From Alphaproteobacteria bacterium (GTDB taxonomy: Bacteria > Pseudomonadota > Alphaproteobacteria > Ferrovibrionales > Ferrovibrionaceae): 51,217 nucleotides of DNA. The stretch covers positions 80,261 through 131,477 of the forward strand of contig JAHCJQ010000002.1 in NCBI GenBank assembly GCA_026126215.1, read 5' to 3'. Each line of letters begins with the position of its first letter. Position 1 is the first letter of the stretch. The notes beneath the pieces were generated by a model, which was given only the letters and a program-made list of their open reading frames with translations, did no database searches and had not been told where the DNA came from. Made by a program: the position numbers and the translations under genes. Below are positions 7,961-15,988 of this stretch, piece after piece.

Positions 7961-8782
7961 AATCAGCACCATCGAGGCAACTTCCTCGGGCTGGCGTTGG
8001 TAGCGGCTGGCGAACAGGTAATTGAAGACTGCCACCGGCATGGCGCTCTGCAGGATAAGGACGCCTTTCTGGACCGGGTCGAGATCGAGCAGGGTCGCGA
8101 CCAGAAGGCTGACCGCGAAGCCGAGGCAGAGCCTGAGCGCCGAGAAAGCGATGGCGCGTGGCAGGCTCGACACCCGGAGCCGCGCCAGCGACACGCCGAG
8201 CGCCATCAGCATCAGCGGAATGGTCAGTCCGCCCACCAGGTTCACGGTGTTGGTGATCCATCGTGGCGCCTGCACCTCGAAGATCATGCAGATGACGCCG
8301 AGCACCACCGTGTAGATCAGGGGGGTGCGCAGCAATTGCCCGAAGGAGGCCCGTCCGGCGGCGATGCCGGCGCCGACCGTGAATTGCATGGTGGCGGCGA
8401 CCGTGAAATATCCGATGCCGAGCGCGAGCCCGCGTTCACCGAAGGCGAACAGCGCCAGCGGCAGGCCCATATTGCCGGCATTGGGAAACATCAGCGCGGG
8501 CAGGTAGGAGTGAAATGGCAGGCGCAGGACGAGCAGGATGGCGCAGCCGGCGAGCGCCACCAGGGCGAAGACCAGCGCCGCCGCCAGTGCCTGGGCGCCG
8601 AAGGCCGCCGAGGTGACTTCGAGCTTGAGCAGGGTGGAGAGGATCAGGCACGGCGTGCCGATCGTGGTGACGAGGTTGGTGACGAAGTCCACCTGGAAGG
8701 TCTGGCCGAGCCGGGCCCAGCCATAGCCCAGTGCCGCGCACAGGAAGACCGGCGCGATGATGGCGAAGAGATCGGCGCTCAT
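7895..8782 (-). CDS. AEC family (auxin efflux carrier-like) transporter
   Basis: A 295-aa inner-membrane carrier of the auxin efflux carrier family, which in bacteria includes malonate and other organic-anion transporters. It begins MSADLFAIIAPVFLCAALGYGWARL. About ten hydrophobic segments follow, including the AEC-typical LPALMFPNAGNMGLPLALFAFGE region and GLTIPLMLMALGVSLA. The start at 8782 overlaps the hlyC-type gene's stop by 4 bp (ATGA), so it is the last gene of the aroK-aroB-hlyC transcript. The substrate is not predictable; its place in an aromatic-precursor operon is suggestive only. Confidence 0.9.
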   Translation of the reverse strand: MSADLFAIIAPVFLCAALGYGWARLGQTFQVDFVTNLVTTIGTPCLILSTLLKLEVTSAAFGAQALAAALVFALVALAGCAILLVLRLPFHSYLPALMFPNAGNMGLPLALFAFGERGLALGIGYFTVAATMQFTVGAGIAAGRASFGQLLRTPLIYTVVLGVICMIFEVQAPRWITNTVNLVGGLTIPLMLMALGVSLARLRVSSLPRAIAFSALRLCLGFAVSLLVATLLDLDPVQKGVLILQSAMPVAVFNYLFASRYQRQPEEVASMVLISTALAFLALPLLLLFILPAGG

Positions 8783-10086
8783 GCGGCGGTCGAACCCTCG
8801 GCCCTGACCGGCGGACGCACGCGCAGCAGCGCGATGCGATGCCGGTGCCGGCGCAACACCTCGAAGGTGAAGTCGTGGAAGACGAAGGCCTGGCCCACCT
8901 CGGGGATGACGCGTGCCTCGTGGATGACGAGGCCGGCGATGGTGGCGGCTTCGTCGTCGGGCAGGCCCCAGTCGAATTGCCGGTTCAGGTCGCGCAGGGT
9001 GACCGAGCCGTCCACAAGGTAGCTGCCATCGGGCTGGGGCCGGACGCCCGACACCGGCTTGTCGTGCTCGTCCGAAATGTCGCCCACGATCTCTTCGAGA
9101 ATGTCCTCGAGCGTGACCAGGCCCATGAGCGCCCCGTATTCGTCGACCACCAGCGCGAAATGCATCCGTTTGCGTCGGAAGGCGTTGAGCTGGCTTTGCA
9201 GCGTGTTGGTCTCCGGCACGAACCAGGGCGGCGTGAGCAGCGATGCAATATCGATCTTCGCCAGATCGCCGCCGGCATTGCCGACCGCGCGCAGCAGGTC
9301 GCGTGCGTGCAGGATACCGATGATGTTGTCGTGATCGTCCTGCCAAACCGGCAGGCGCGTATGCGTCGATGCGATCACTTCCGCCACGATCTGCTCAGGC
9401 GGCAAGGCGCCGTTGATCGTCTGCATGTTCTGCCGGTGCACCATGATGTCGCCGATCTGCACCTGCTGCAGGTCGAGGATCGAATCCAGCATGTCGCGTT
9501 CGAGCTTGACCAGGCTGCCCTCGCGCTCGTGCAGTTCGAGCGCGCCGCGAAGTTCCTCGCTGCCCGAGATCAGCGCTTCCCGCTGCTTGAGATCGACGCC
9601 GAAAAGACGGAGCAGGATGACCACCAGGCGCTCGACCGCCATCACCATGGGCGCCAGGCCATGCACGATCAGCCGCACCGGCCGGGAGACGAACAGTGCG
9701 ACGCGGTCGGGGCGGTTGATGGCGTAAGTCTTGGGAAGAACCTCGGAGAAGATCAGCACGAGGAGCGTCATGACGATGGTGGCATAGGCGATGCCCGCCT
9801 CGCCGAAAAACGCGATAAGCAGGCCGGTGGCAAGCGCCGAGGCGGCGATATTGACCAGGTTGTTGCCAAGCAGCAGCGCGCCGATCAGGCGCTCCTTGCG
9901 GTCGAGCAGGCGGTTGACGATGGCGGCCCGCCCGTCGCCTTCCTGCGCCATATGATGCATGCGTGCCCGCGAGCTTGCGGTGAGCGCTGTCTCCGAACCC
10001 GAGAAGAAGGCAGACAGCACCAGCAGGATGACGATGCCAAGGCAGGTCAGGATCAGTTCGATATTGGCTTGTATGACGGCGATCAT
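8779..10086 (-). CDS. HlyC/CorC family transporter (CNNM + CBS domains)
   Basis: A 435-aa membrane protein of the CorB/CorC/'hemolysin C' family, associated with magnesium or cobalt efflux. It has an N-terminal DUF21/CNNM transmembrane region (residues 1-190, with AFFSGSETALTASSRAR and IFSEVLPKTYA), two CBS domains (about 210-330, HTRLPVWQDDHDNIIGILHARDL and LVVDEYGALMGLVTLEDILEEIVGDI), and a C-terminal CorC_HlyC domain. The DEYG..GLVTLEDILEE motif is diagnostic. It sits 7 bp after aroB and overlaps the carrier gene, a common alphaproteobacterial arrangement whose functional reason is unclear. Confidence 0.95.
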   Translation of the reverse strand: MIAVIQANIELILTCLGIVILLVLSAFFSGSETALTASSRARMHHMAQEGDGRAAIVNRLLDRKERLIGALLLGNNLVNIAASALATGLLIAFFGEAGIAYATIVMTLLVLIFSEVLPKTYAINRPDRVALFVSRPVRLIVHGLAPMVMAVERLVVILLRLFGVDLKQREALISGSEELRGALELHEREGSLVKLERDMLDSILDLQQVQIGDIMVHRQNMQTINGALPPEQIVAEVIASTHTRLPVWQDDHDNIIGILHARDLLRAVGNAGGDLAKIDIASLLTPPWFVPETNTLQSQLNAFRRKRMHFALVVDEYGALMGLVTLEDILEEIVGDISDEHDKPVSGVRPQPDGSYLVDGSVTLRDLNRQFDWGLPDDEAATIAGLVIHEARVIPEVGQAFVFHDFTFEVLRRHRHRIALLRVRPPVRAEGSTAA

Positions 10087-10093
10087 CGCTATG

Positions 10094-11245
10094 TCAGCCG
10101 GCGGCGCGGGCCGCTGCCTCGGCTCCTTCCTCGCAGGCTTCGCGCAGCACTTCGAGCACGACGTCCTCCGCCACCTCGCGCGTCTGGAACGCCTGACCGA
10201 TGCCGCGCGCCAGGATGAAGCTCATCCGCCCGTCGACCACTTTCTTGTCCTGGCGCATGAGTTCGAGAATCTGTTCGGGGCGGGCGCCGAGCGGCCGGGT
10301 GGGAAGTCCGACGGCGGCGAGATGGCGCTCCGCCCGGTCGGCATCCTGGCCGCTGGCCAGCCCCAGGCGGACCGAGAGACGCAGCGCGAGGCACATGCCG
10401 ATGGCCACCGCCTCGCCATGGAGCAGGCGGTCGGAGAAGCCATGGGCAGCCTCCAGCGCATGGCCGAAAGTGTGGCCCAGATTGAGCAGGGCGCGCTCGC
10501 CATCCTCCCGCTCGTCCCGAGTCACGATCGCCGCCTTGGCGCGACAGGATGTCTCGACCGCGTACTGTCGCGCGGCGAGGTCGCCGCCAAGCACGGCCGC
10601 GCCATGTCTCTCCAGCCATTCGAAGAAAGCCGCATCGCCGAGCAGGCCGTACTTCACCACCTCGGCATAGCCGGCCAGGAGTTCGCGCCGGGGCAGGCTG
10701 TCCAGCACCCCCATGTCTGCCAGCACCAGCCGGGGCTGATGGAAGCTGCCGACCAGATTCTTGCCGTGGCGGGTATTGATGCCGGTCTTGCCGCCGACCG
10801 AACTGTCAACCTGGGCAAGGAGGGTGGTCGGCACCTGGATGAATCCCATGCCGCGGCGAAGGATCGAGGCGGCGAAGCCGGTGATGTCGCCGATTACGCC
10901 GCCGCCCAGCGCAACGACCAGGTCACGCCTCTCAATTCGCAACTCTAGCAATTTCTCGCAGATATCCTGCAATCCATTGAAACTCTTGGTTATTTCTCCG
11001 GGAGGCAGGGTCACGCGCCGGCACGCGATGCCGGCACCGGCAAGCGCCTCCTCGAAGGCCGCCAGATGGTGGCGGGCGACATTTTCATCCGTCACGATCA
11101 CCGTGTAGGGGCGCGGCAGGAGCGGGCGGATAAGACCGCCTGCCCGGCCGATCAGCCCCGGGCCGACGAGAATGTCATAAGCCCGCGCGCCGAGCGCGAC
11201 CGACACGCGGCTGGGGGTGGGGGCGGGTTCTGGGTCCGGGGTCAT
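10094..11245 (-). CDS. aroB: 3-dehydroquinate synthase
   Basis: Second enzyme of the shikimate pathway, converting DAHP to 3-dehydroquinate with NAD and a divalent metal. The 383-aa protein has the NAD-binding GGGVIGD (114-120), IQVPTTLLAQVDSSVGGKTGIN with the GGKTG motif at 151-155, and metal-site segments GYAEVVKYGLL, LNLGHTFGHALE and LLHGEAVAIGM. The ATG overlaps the aroK stop by 4 bp. The order aroK-aroB is the standard pairing. The first 12 residues are Pro/Thr-rich and could be an extension; no better in-frame start has a clear ribosome site. Confidence 0.97.
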   Translation of the reverse strand: MTPDPEPAPTPSRVSVALGARAYDILVGPGLIGRAGGLIRPLLPRPYTVIVTDENVARHHLAAFEEALAGAGIACRRVTLPPGEITKSFNGLQDICEKLLELRIERRDLVVALGGGVIGDITGFAASILRRGMGFIQVPTTLLAQVDSSVGGKTGINTRHGKNLVGSFHQPRLVLADMGVLDSLPRRELLAGYAEVVKYGLLGDAAFFEWLERHGAAVLGGDLAARQYAVETSCRAKAAIVTRDEREDGERALLNLGHTFGHALEAAHGFSDRLLHGEAVAIGMCLALRLSVRLGLASGQDADRAERHLAAVGLPTRPLGARPEQILELMRQDKKVVDGRMSFILARGIGQAFQTREVAEDVVLEVLREACEEGAEAAARAAG

Positions 11246-11799
11246 GGCGTGGCTTCGGCCCGCAGCAGGCGCAGGATCTCGTCGACGACCAGCTCGTGCG
11301 GGCCTTCTCCGCTATCCACCGTGAAGTCGGCCTGGGCATAAACCGGATGACGCACCTCCATCAGCCGCTCGAGCACCGCGCGGGGATCGCCCTCCTTGAG
11401 CAGTGGACGGTTCTGCCGCTTGGCGCAGCGCCGGACCAGCGTGTCCAGCTCTGCCTTGAGCCAGATCGAGCGCCCCCGCGCGCGGATCAGCTCGCGCGTC
11501 TCCGGGTCCATGAAGGCGCCGCCACCGGTCGCCAGCACCTGGCGCGGGCCTTCCAGCAGGCGACGGATCACGCGCCGCTCGCCGTCGCGGAAATGCGGCT
11601 CCCCGAACCGGTCGAAAATATCCTCGATGGTCATGCCGGCGGCCTTTTCGATTTCCTGGTCGGCATCGACGAAGGGCAGGCCGAGCCGGGCCGCCAACCG
11701 CTTGCCCACGGAACTCTTGCCGGCGCCCATGAGACCAACCAGCACGATGGAGCGCTCCGCCGCGGGAGCGCCCTCGCCGGTCACGTTTGACGTATTCAT
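11242..11799 (-). CDS. aroK: Shikimate kinase
   Basis: Phosphorylates shikimate with ATP in the cytoplasm. The 185-aa product carries the P-loop GLMGAGKS (22-29), the FVDADQEIE substrate-binding aspartates (about 45-47), GERRVIRRL with the shikimate-binding arginine, LATGGGAF and the lid region RQNRPLLK. The ATG at 11799 was chosen because the P-loop then lies at about residue 22, as expected for the family. The frame stays open well upstream, but that part is Arg/Pro-rich, unlike a kinase, and runs into the divergent promoter zone. First gene of the leftward aroK-aroB-hlyC-carrier operon. Confidence 0.96.
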   Translation of the reverse strand: MNTSNVTGEGAPAAERSIVLVGLMGAGKSSVGKRLAARLGLPFVDADQEIEKAAGMTIEDIFDRFGEPHFRDGERRVIRRLLEGPRQVLATGGGAFMDPETRELIRARGRSIWLKAELDTLVRRCAKRQNRPLLKEGDPRAVLERLMEVRHPVYAQADFTVDSGEGPHELVVDEILRLLRAEATP

Positions 11800-11856
11800 A
11801 TCGGGGCGGAGTTTCGCATGTCCCGTGCCGCTTCGCCAGTGGCAGGGGCGGTGGCG

Positions 11857-11884
11857 TTGAACCGTCGGGGTGCGGGGGTTAGAT
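11857..11884 (+). promoter_or_regulatory. Candidate promoter for the small-ORF / secreted protein / xerD operon
   Basis: TTGAAC (11857-11862) and TTAGAT (11879-11884) are separated by 16 bp in the 193-bp divergent gap between aroK and the rightward 46-codon gene. This is a moderate match to a sigma-70 promoter, judged by eye only. Confidence 0.35.
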
Positions 11885-11992
11885 TGACACAATGTTGCCG
11901 TCTTGGGCATCGATTCTGGCCGTGCGCGCCGGCCGGATTCGGAACTGTAACCGGGGCGGTCGGGGCTCAACACGAACACCAGGCATCCATCC

Positions 11993-12133
11993 ATGTCCAA
12001 GATCGTGCTTTTCCTGATAGCTGGCCTGGTCCTGATCGTGCTCGGTGGCGGGGCCTTCCTCGCCGCCTGGGATATTCCCGCGCCGACGCAGCGCGTCGAA
12101 AAGGTGATCCCCAATGAACGCCTGCCGCGCTAG
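11993..12133 (+). CDS. Conserved small single-span membrane protein (46 aa)
   Basis: An ATG at 11993 opens a 46-codon frame beginning MSKIVLFLIAGLVLIVLGGG. The first 25 residues form one hydrophobic helix, followed by the short tail DIPAPTQRVEKVIPNERLPR. A membrane helix ending in WDIPAP and a basic/acidic VEKVIP tail is a pattern I recall from small hypothetical proteins encoded ahead of xerD in alphaproteobacteria. The gene overlaps the start of the next gene by 20 bp, suggesting translational coupling. Function unknown; it is probably an inner-membrane peptide with its tail in the periplasm or cytoplasm. Confidence 0.75.
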   Translation: MSKIVLFLIAGLVLIVLGGGAFLAAWDIPAPTQRVEKVIPNERLPR

Positions 12134-13943
12134 GGGTCCCTGGCGCCGCGTCCTGGCGCCGGCGCTTGCGGCCGCCCTTGCCACTGCCGCCGCCGCGCCC
12201 GCGACCCTGGCGCAGACCGGTGGCGGACCAATCCGCCTCTTGCCGCCGGCCGACCGGCCGCCACCTTCCGCCGGCGATCCGGCGCCGGTCTTCGCGCCGC
12301 CGCCCGCGACGCCTCCCCGGACTGAGGGCGAAACGCCTCCCCGGCGGCCGTCGGTTTTCGGGCCCGATGTGCAGGTCAGGCCGCTGGCGGAGGTGGACCC
12401 ATCCTCGGCTGGCCTCATTTATCCGCAGAATGGGGGCTTTCCACCCGATCTCTGGCTCGGATCGAGCCTCGCGACGGTGCAGCCGCTGCTCGCCCGGCTG
12501 CCGCCAAGCCGCTCTCCGGCTGCCCAGCTCATGGCGCAGCGCCTGCTTACCAGTGCCGCCGAGGTGCCCGAAGGCAGCCAGGACGGGCCGAGTTTCCTCG
12601 AAACGCGCATCGAGCGCGCGCTGGCGCTGGGGCGTCTTGGCGAGGTCGAGGGGCTGAGTCGTCTTGCCGGCCGGCTCTCCGACAGCCTGGGAATCCGGCA
12701 GGCGGCCATCGCCGGGCGTTTCCTGACCGGGGCGACGGAGCAGGCCTGCGCCGGCGTCGCCGAGCTTGTCCTCAGCGTCACGGACGAGGAGACGCTGAAG
12801 GCCAATGCCTATTGCCGTGCCATGGGTGGCGACCGGGCCGGCGCCGAACTCTCTGCCGCGCTGCTGCGCGAGCAGGGGGTTGCCGACAAGGGTTTCTTCA
12901 GCCTGCTTGCCGCTCAGAACGACCGCGCCGCTAAGCTCGAAGGCGTGGACACCAGATCGGCGCTGCACCTTGCCATGCTGCGCACTGCGCGCCGCCCGAT
13001 CGCGGCGGAATATGTGGAGGCGGCAACACCGGGCGGGCTGTGGTCGCTGGCGGAATTACAGGCCGGTCCGCCGGCGCTGATGCTGCTGGCGGCCGAGAAG
13101 GCGATGGGGCTCGGCGTCCTGTTGCCGCAGGACCTGGCGCGCGCCTATGGCGTCATTACTTTTTCCCCTGCCGATCTCGGCAATGCGGCGAATGCGGCCA
13201 AGGCGCTCGGCGATGCGCGCGGCAATGCGCTGCTGTTCCAGGCCGCGACTTCATCGCTAGCGGCCGGGCAGCGGCTGGAACTGATCAATGCCGGCTACCG
13301 CGCTTTTGCCGCCAGCCATGGCCGCGTGCATGCGGCGCGATTGTACGGCGACCCGATGCGCAGCGTGCCGCCGGCGCGCGAGTTCGCCTGGGCAGCGCAG
13401 AACGCGGTGCGTATCCTGCTGCTGGCCGGTGATCTGGTGGGCGCGCGCGCCTGGCACAATCTTCTGTTCCAGGCCGCCGAGGGCGACCGTCGTGGCGCGG
13501 CATTGACGGCGGCACTGCTGCAACTCGCCGATACAGAGGCGCCATTCCGGCCGCAATCCTGGCTCGAGGACTGGCTGGCCGTGCGCGAGCAGGCTGGTGG
13601 GCGCGAGGAGCGGGATGCGCAGGCGGCGCTCCTCCTTACCCTGCTCGATGCCCTTGGCTACGATGTCCCGACCGATCTGTGGCAGCGCCTCTATGCGCGC
13701 GCTCCCGCACCGGCGGGCGAGGCACCTGCGTCGCCCCTGCTGCTGCGCGGACTGGCCAGCGCTGCCGATGCCGGGCGGCTTGGCGAAACCGTGCTGTTCG
13801 CCCTTCTGGTGCTGGGGGAGGAGGGGCCGGCGAAACTGGATGGCACGGGGCTCGCCGCCGTGATCGATGGCTTGCGCAAGGTCGGGCTCGAGCGCGACGC
13901 GCGCCCACTGGCGCTGGAGGCCGCGCTCGCGCGCGGGCTCTGA
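12114..13943 (+). CDS. Secreted hypothetical protein encoded upstream of xerD
   Basis: A 609-aa protein with a clear signal peptide (basic MNACRARGPWRR, Ala/Leu core, AXA-type cleavage near ATLAQ at about residue 34), then a Pro-rich stretch (about 40-95). The rest is a long Ala/Leu-rich, mostly helical region resembling repeated helical hairpins (TPR/SEL-like in appearance, no exact motif). I do not recognise a characterised family; proteins of this type are often found next to xerD in alphaproteobacteria. It is likely periplasmic. It overlaps the upstream 46-aa gene by 20 bp and ends 5 bp before xerD, so the three probably form one operon. Confidence 0.8.
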   Translation: MNACRARGPWRRVLAPALAAALATAAAAPATLAQTGGGPIRLLPPADRPPPSAGDPAPVFAPPPATPPRTEGETPPRRPSVFGPDVQVRPLAEVDPSSAGLIYPQNGGFPPDLWLGSSLATVQPLLARLPPSRSPAAQLMAQRLLTSAAEVPEGSQDGPSFLETRIERALALGRLGEVEGLSRLAGRLSDSLGIRQAAIAGRFLTGATEQACAGVAELVLSVTDEETLKANAYCRAMGGDRAGAELSAALLREQGVADKGFFSLLAAQNDRAAKLEGVDTRSALHLAMLRTARRPIAAEYVEAATPGGLWSLAELQAGPPALMLLAAEKAMGLGVLLPQDLARAYGVITFSPADLGNAANAAKALGDARGNALLFQAATSSLAAGQRLELINAGYRAFAASHGRVHAARLYGDPMRSVPPAREFAWAAQNAVRILLLAGDLVGARAWHNLLFQAAEGDRRGAALTAALLQLADTEAPFRPQSWLEDWLAVREQAGGREERDAQAALLLTLLDALGYDVPTDLWQRLYARAPAPAGEAPASPLLLRGLASAADAGRLGETVLFALLVLGEEGPAKLDGTGLAAVIDGLRKVGLERDARPLALEAALARGL

Positions 13944-13948
13944 AAGCG

Positions 13949-14893
13949 GTGCGCGGGAAGTCGGGCGGCGGCGCGAGGGCGATCGAGCGGTTCGTCGAGA
14001 TGCTGCTCGCCGAACGGGGTGCGGCCGCGAACACCGCAGCGGCCTACGAGCGAGACCTGCTGCTGGCGAATGAATGGCTCATGCGGCGCGGTGAAAACCT
14101 GGCGCAGGCGGGGGCCAACGACCTGCGTGCCTGGCTACGGGCGCAGACAGAGGCCGGAATGAAGGAAACCACGCTGGCGCGGCGCGTCTCCGCCTTGCGG
14201 CAGTTCTTTGCCTTTTTGACCGCTGAGGGCGACCGGACCGAGGACCCGAGCGCCGAACTCGATGCGCCGAAGCGCGGCCGGCCACTGCCGAAGGTGCTGG
14301 GACGCGCCGACATCGCGCGCCTGTTCGAGCGTGCCGCAGGGCGCGATGGCCCGGAAGGACTGCGCCTCGTGGCATTGCTGGAACTGCTCTACGGCGCCGG
14401 GCTCCGCGTGTCGGAACTGGTCGCCCTGCCATTTCCGGTTTTCGGCGAGGACGAAAGGTTCATCCGCGTGCGCGGCAAGGGCGCCAAGGAGCGAATGGTG
14501 CCGGTGAGCGGGCCGGCGCGCGCCGCCGTCGCCGCCTATCTGCCCGCACGCGCCGAGTTTCTGCCGAAGGGAGCGCGGACCTCGCCTTTCCTGTTTCCAT
14601 CGCGGGGCGCGGCGGGGCATCTGACCCGTGTCCGCTTCCACCAGATCCTCGCCTCGCTTGCCCTGGAAGCCGGTCTCGATCCGGGCCGGGTCTCGCCGCA
14701 TGTGCTGCGCCATGCCTTCGCCACCCACCTGCTGGAAGGCGGCGCGGACCTGCGCTCGCTGCAGAAGATGCTTGGCCATGCCGACATCGCAACGACGCAG
14801 ATCTACACGCATGTGGTCGAGGACAGGAAGAAGAAGCTCGTCCTCGACCATCATCCGCTGGCCCGCGCAGGAGGGCCGCGCCGGCGCGCCTGA
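13949..14893 (+). CDS. xerD: Site-specific tyrosine recombinase XerD
   Basis: A 314-aa tyrosine recombinase that, with XerC, resolves chromosome dimers at dif near FtsK. The N-terminal core-binding domain (about 8-95) is followed by the catalytic domain. Counting from the GTG start, the catalytic residues are R153 (YGAGLRVSEL), K177 (RGKGAKER), H251 and R254 (HVLRHAF), H277 (MLGHAD) and the nucleophile Y286 (TQIYTHV). GTG at 13949 was chosen because it gives the usual short lead before ERFVEMLLAERG; a rare CTG at 13940 would overlap the previous stop. XerC is the alternative name, but position near accA/aroK favours XerD. Confidence 0.92.
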   Translation: MRGKSGGGARAIERFVEMLLAERGAAANTAAAYERDLLLANEWLMRRGENLAQAGANDLRAWLRAQTEAGMKETTLARRVSALRQFFAFLTAEGDRTEDPSAELDAPKRGRPLPKVLGRADIARLFERAAGRDGPEGLRLVALLELLYGAGLRVSELVALPFPVFGEDERFIRVRGKGAKERMVPVSGPARAAVAAYLPARAEFLPKGARTSPFLFPSRGAAGHLTRVRFHQILASLALEAGLDPGRVSPHVLRHAFATHLLEGGADLRSLQKMLGHADIATTQIYTHVVEDRKKKLVLDHHPLARAGGPRRRA

Positions 14894-14962
14894 GGGTTGA
14901 CTTGGCGTCGCGGCGGGTGGATCGTGCGCCGCCCCATCGCAGACCAGTGGCAGGATACAGTC

Positions 14963-15940
14963 ATGAGCTTCACCCAGGCCGAACCGGCGCCGGCGCGCCT
15001 CAACCGCTCCGAACTGGCCGTTCCGGGCATCAATCCCAAGCTTTTCGAGAAGGCGGCGCGCAGCGAGGCCGATGTGGTGTTCCTCGATCTCGAGGACGCG
15101 GTAGCGCCCGACGACAAGGCGGAGGCGCGCCGCAACGTGATCCGCGCGATCGACGAGGTCGACTGGGGGGCCAAGACGCTTTCGGTCAGGATCAACGGTC
15201 TCGATACGCCCTTTATGTACCGAGACGTGGTGGACGTTCTCGAACAGGCCGGCGAGCGCCTCGATCTCATCATGATCCCGAAAGTCGGCACGGCGGCCGA
15301 TGTCTATGCGCTCGACATGCTGGTGACGCAGATCGAGCAGGCCACCGGGCGCAGCAAGCGCATCGGATTCGAGCTGATCATCGAGACGGCGCTCGGCATG
15401 CAGAACATCCATCGCATCGCCGCCGCGTCCCGCCGCAACGAATCTCTGCATTTCGGCGTGGCCGACTATGCCGCCTCGACCAAGGCGAAAACCGTGAATA
15501 TTGGCGGCCCGAACCCGCTCTACGGTGTGCTCACGGACCGGAGCGAGGCTGGTGCCCGCGATTTCCATTGGGGCGACATGTGGCATTACGCCCTGGCGCG
15601 CATGGTGGTGGCGGCGCGGGCCAACGGCCTGCGCCCGGTGGATGGTCCCTTCGGCGACTTCTCCGACGCGGAAGGCTACCGTGCCCAGGCCAATCGCGCC
15701 GCGATCCTGGGCTGCGAGGGCAAATGGTCGATTCACCCCTCGCAGATCGCGCTGGGCAACGAACTGTTCAGCCCGACCGAGAAAGAGGTCGCAGGCGCCG
15801 AGCGCATCCTAGCGGCGATGGAGCAGGCGAAGCGCGAGGGCAAGGGTGCCGTGGCGCTCGATGGCAAGCTGATCGACCTGGCTTCGATCCGCCAGGCGGA
15901 AGTCCTGGTCGCCAAGGCGCGCCTGATCGCGAGACGGTGA
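14963..15940 (+). CDS. HpcH/HpaI-family CoA ester lyase, L-malyl-CoA/beta-methylmalyl-CoA lyase type
   Basis: A 325-aa TIM-barrel CoA lyase. Very characteristic segments are VVFLDLEDAVAPDDKAEARR (CoA/Mg region), LSVRINGLDTPFMYRDVVDV, IMIPKVGTAADVYALD, FELIIETALGM and GKWSIHPSQIALGNE. These are the hallmarks of bacterial malyl-CoA lyases (Mcl1/MclA), which cleave malyl-CoA to acetyl-CoA and glyoxylate, and of the related malyl-CoA thioesterase. The ATG at 14963 gives MSFTQAEP; an upstream in-frame ATG at 14897 would add an Arg/Trp-rich lead unlike the family. It lies between xerD and accA. Whether it serves the ethylmalonyl-CoA pathway, serine cycle or only glyoxylate recycling depends on genes outside the window. 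Confidence 0.86.
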   Translation: MSFTQAEPAPARLNRSELAVPGINPKLFEKAARSEADVVFLDLEDAVAPDDKAEARRNVIRAIDEVDWGAKTLSVRINGLDTPFMYRDVVDVLEQAGERLDLIMIPKVGTAADVYALDMLVTQIEQATGRSKRIGFELIIETALGMQNIHRIAAASRRNESLHFGVADYAASTKAKTVNIGGPNPLYGVLTDRSEAGARDFHWGDMWHYALARMVVAARANGLRPVDGPFGDFSDAEGYRAQANRAAILGCEGKWSIHPSQIALGNELFSPTEKEVAGAERILAAMEQAKREGKGAVALDGKLIDLASIRQAEVLVAKARLIARR

Positions 15941-15988
15941 CCAGGGCCGGGGTTTCCAGCGCCCTGGCGCTGTGCTAGGGAGATCGCG

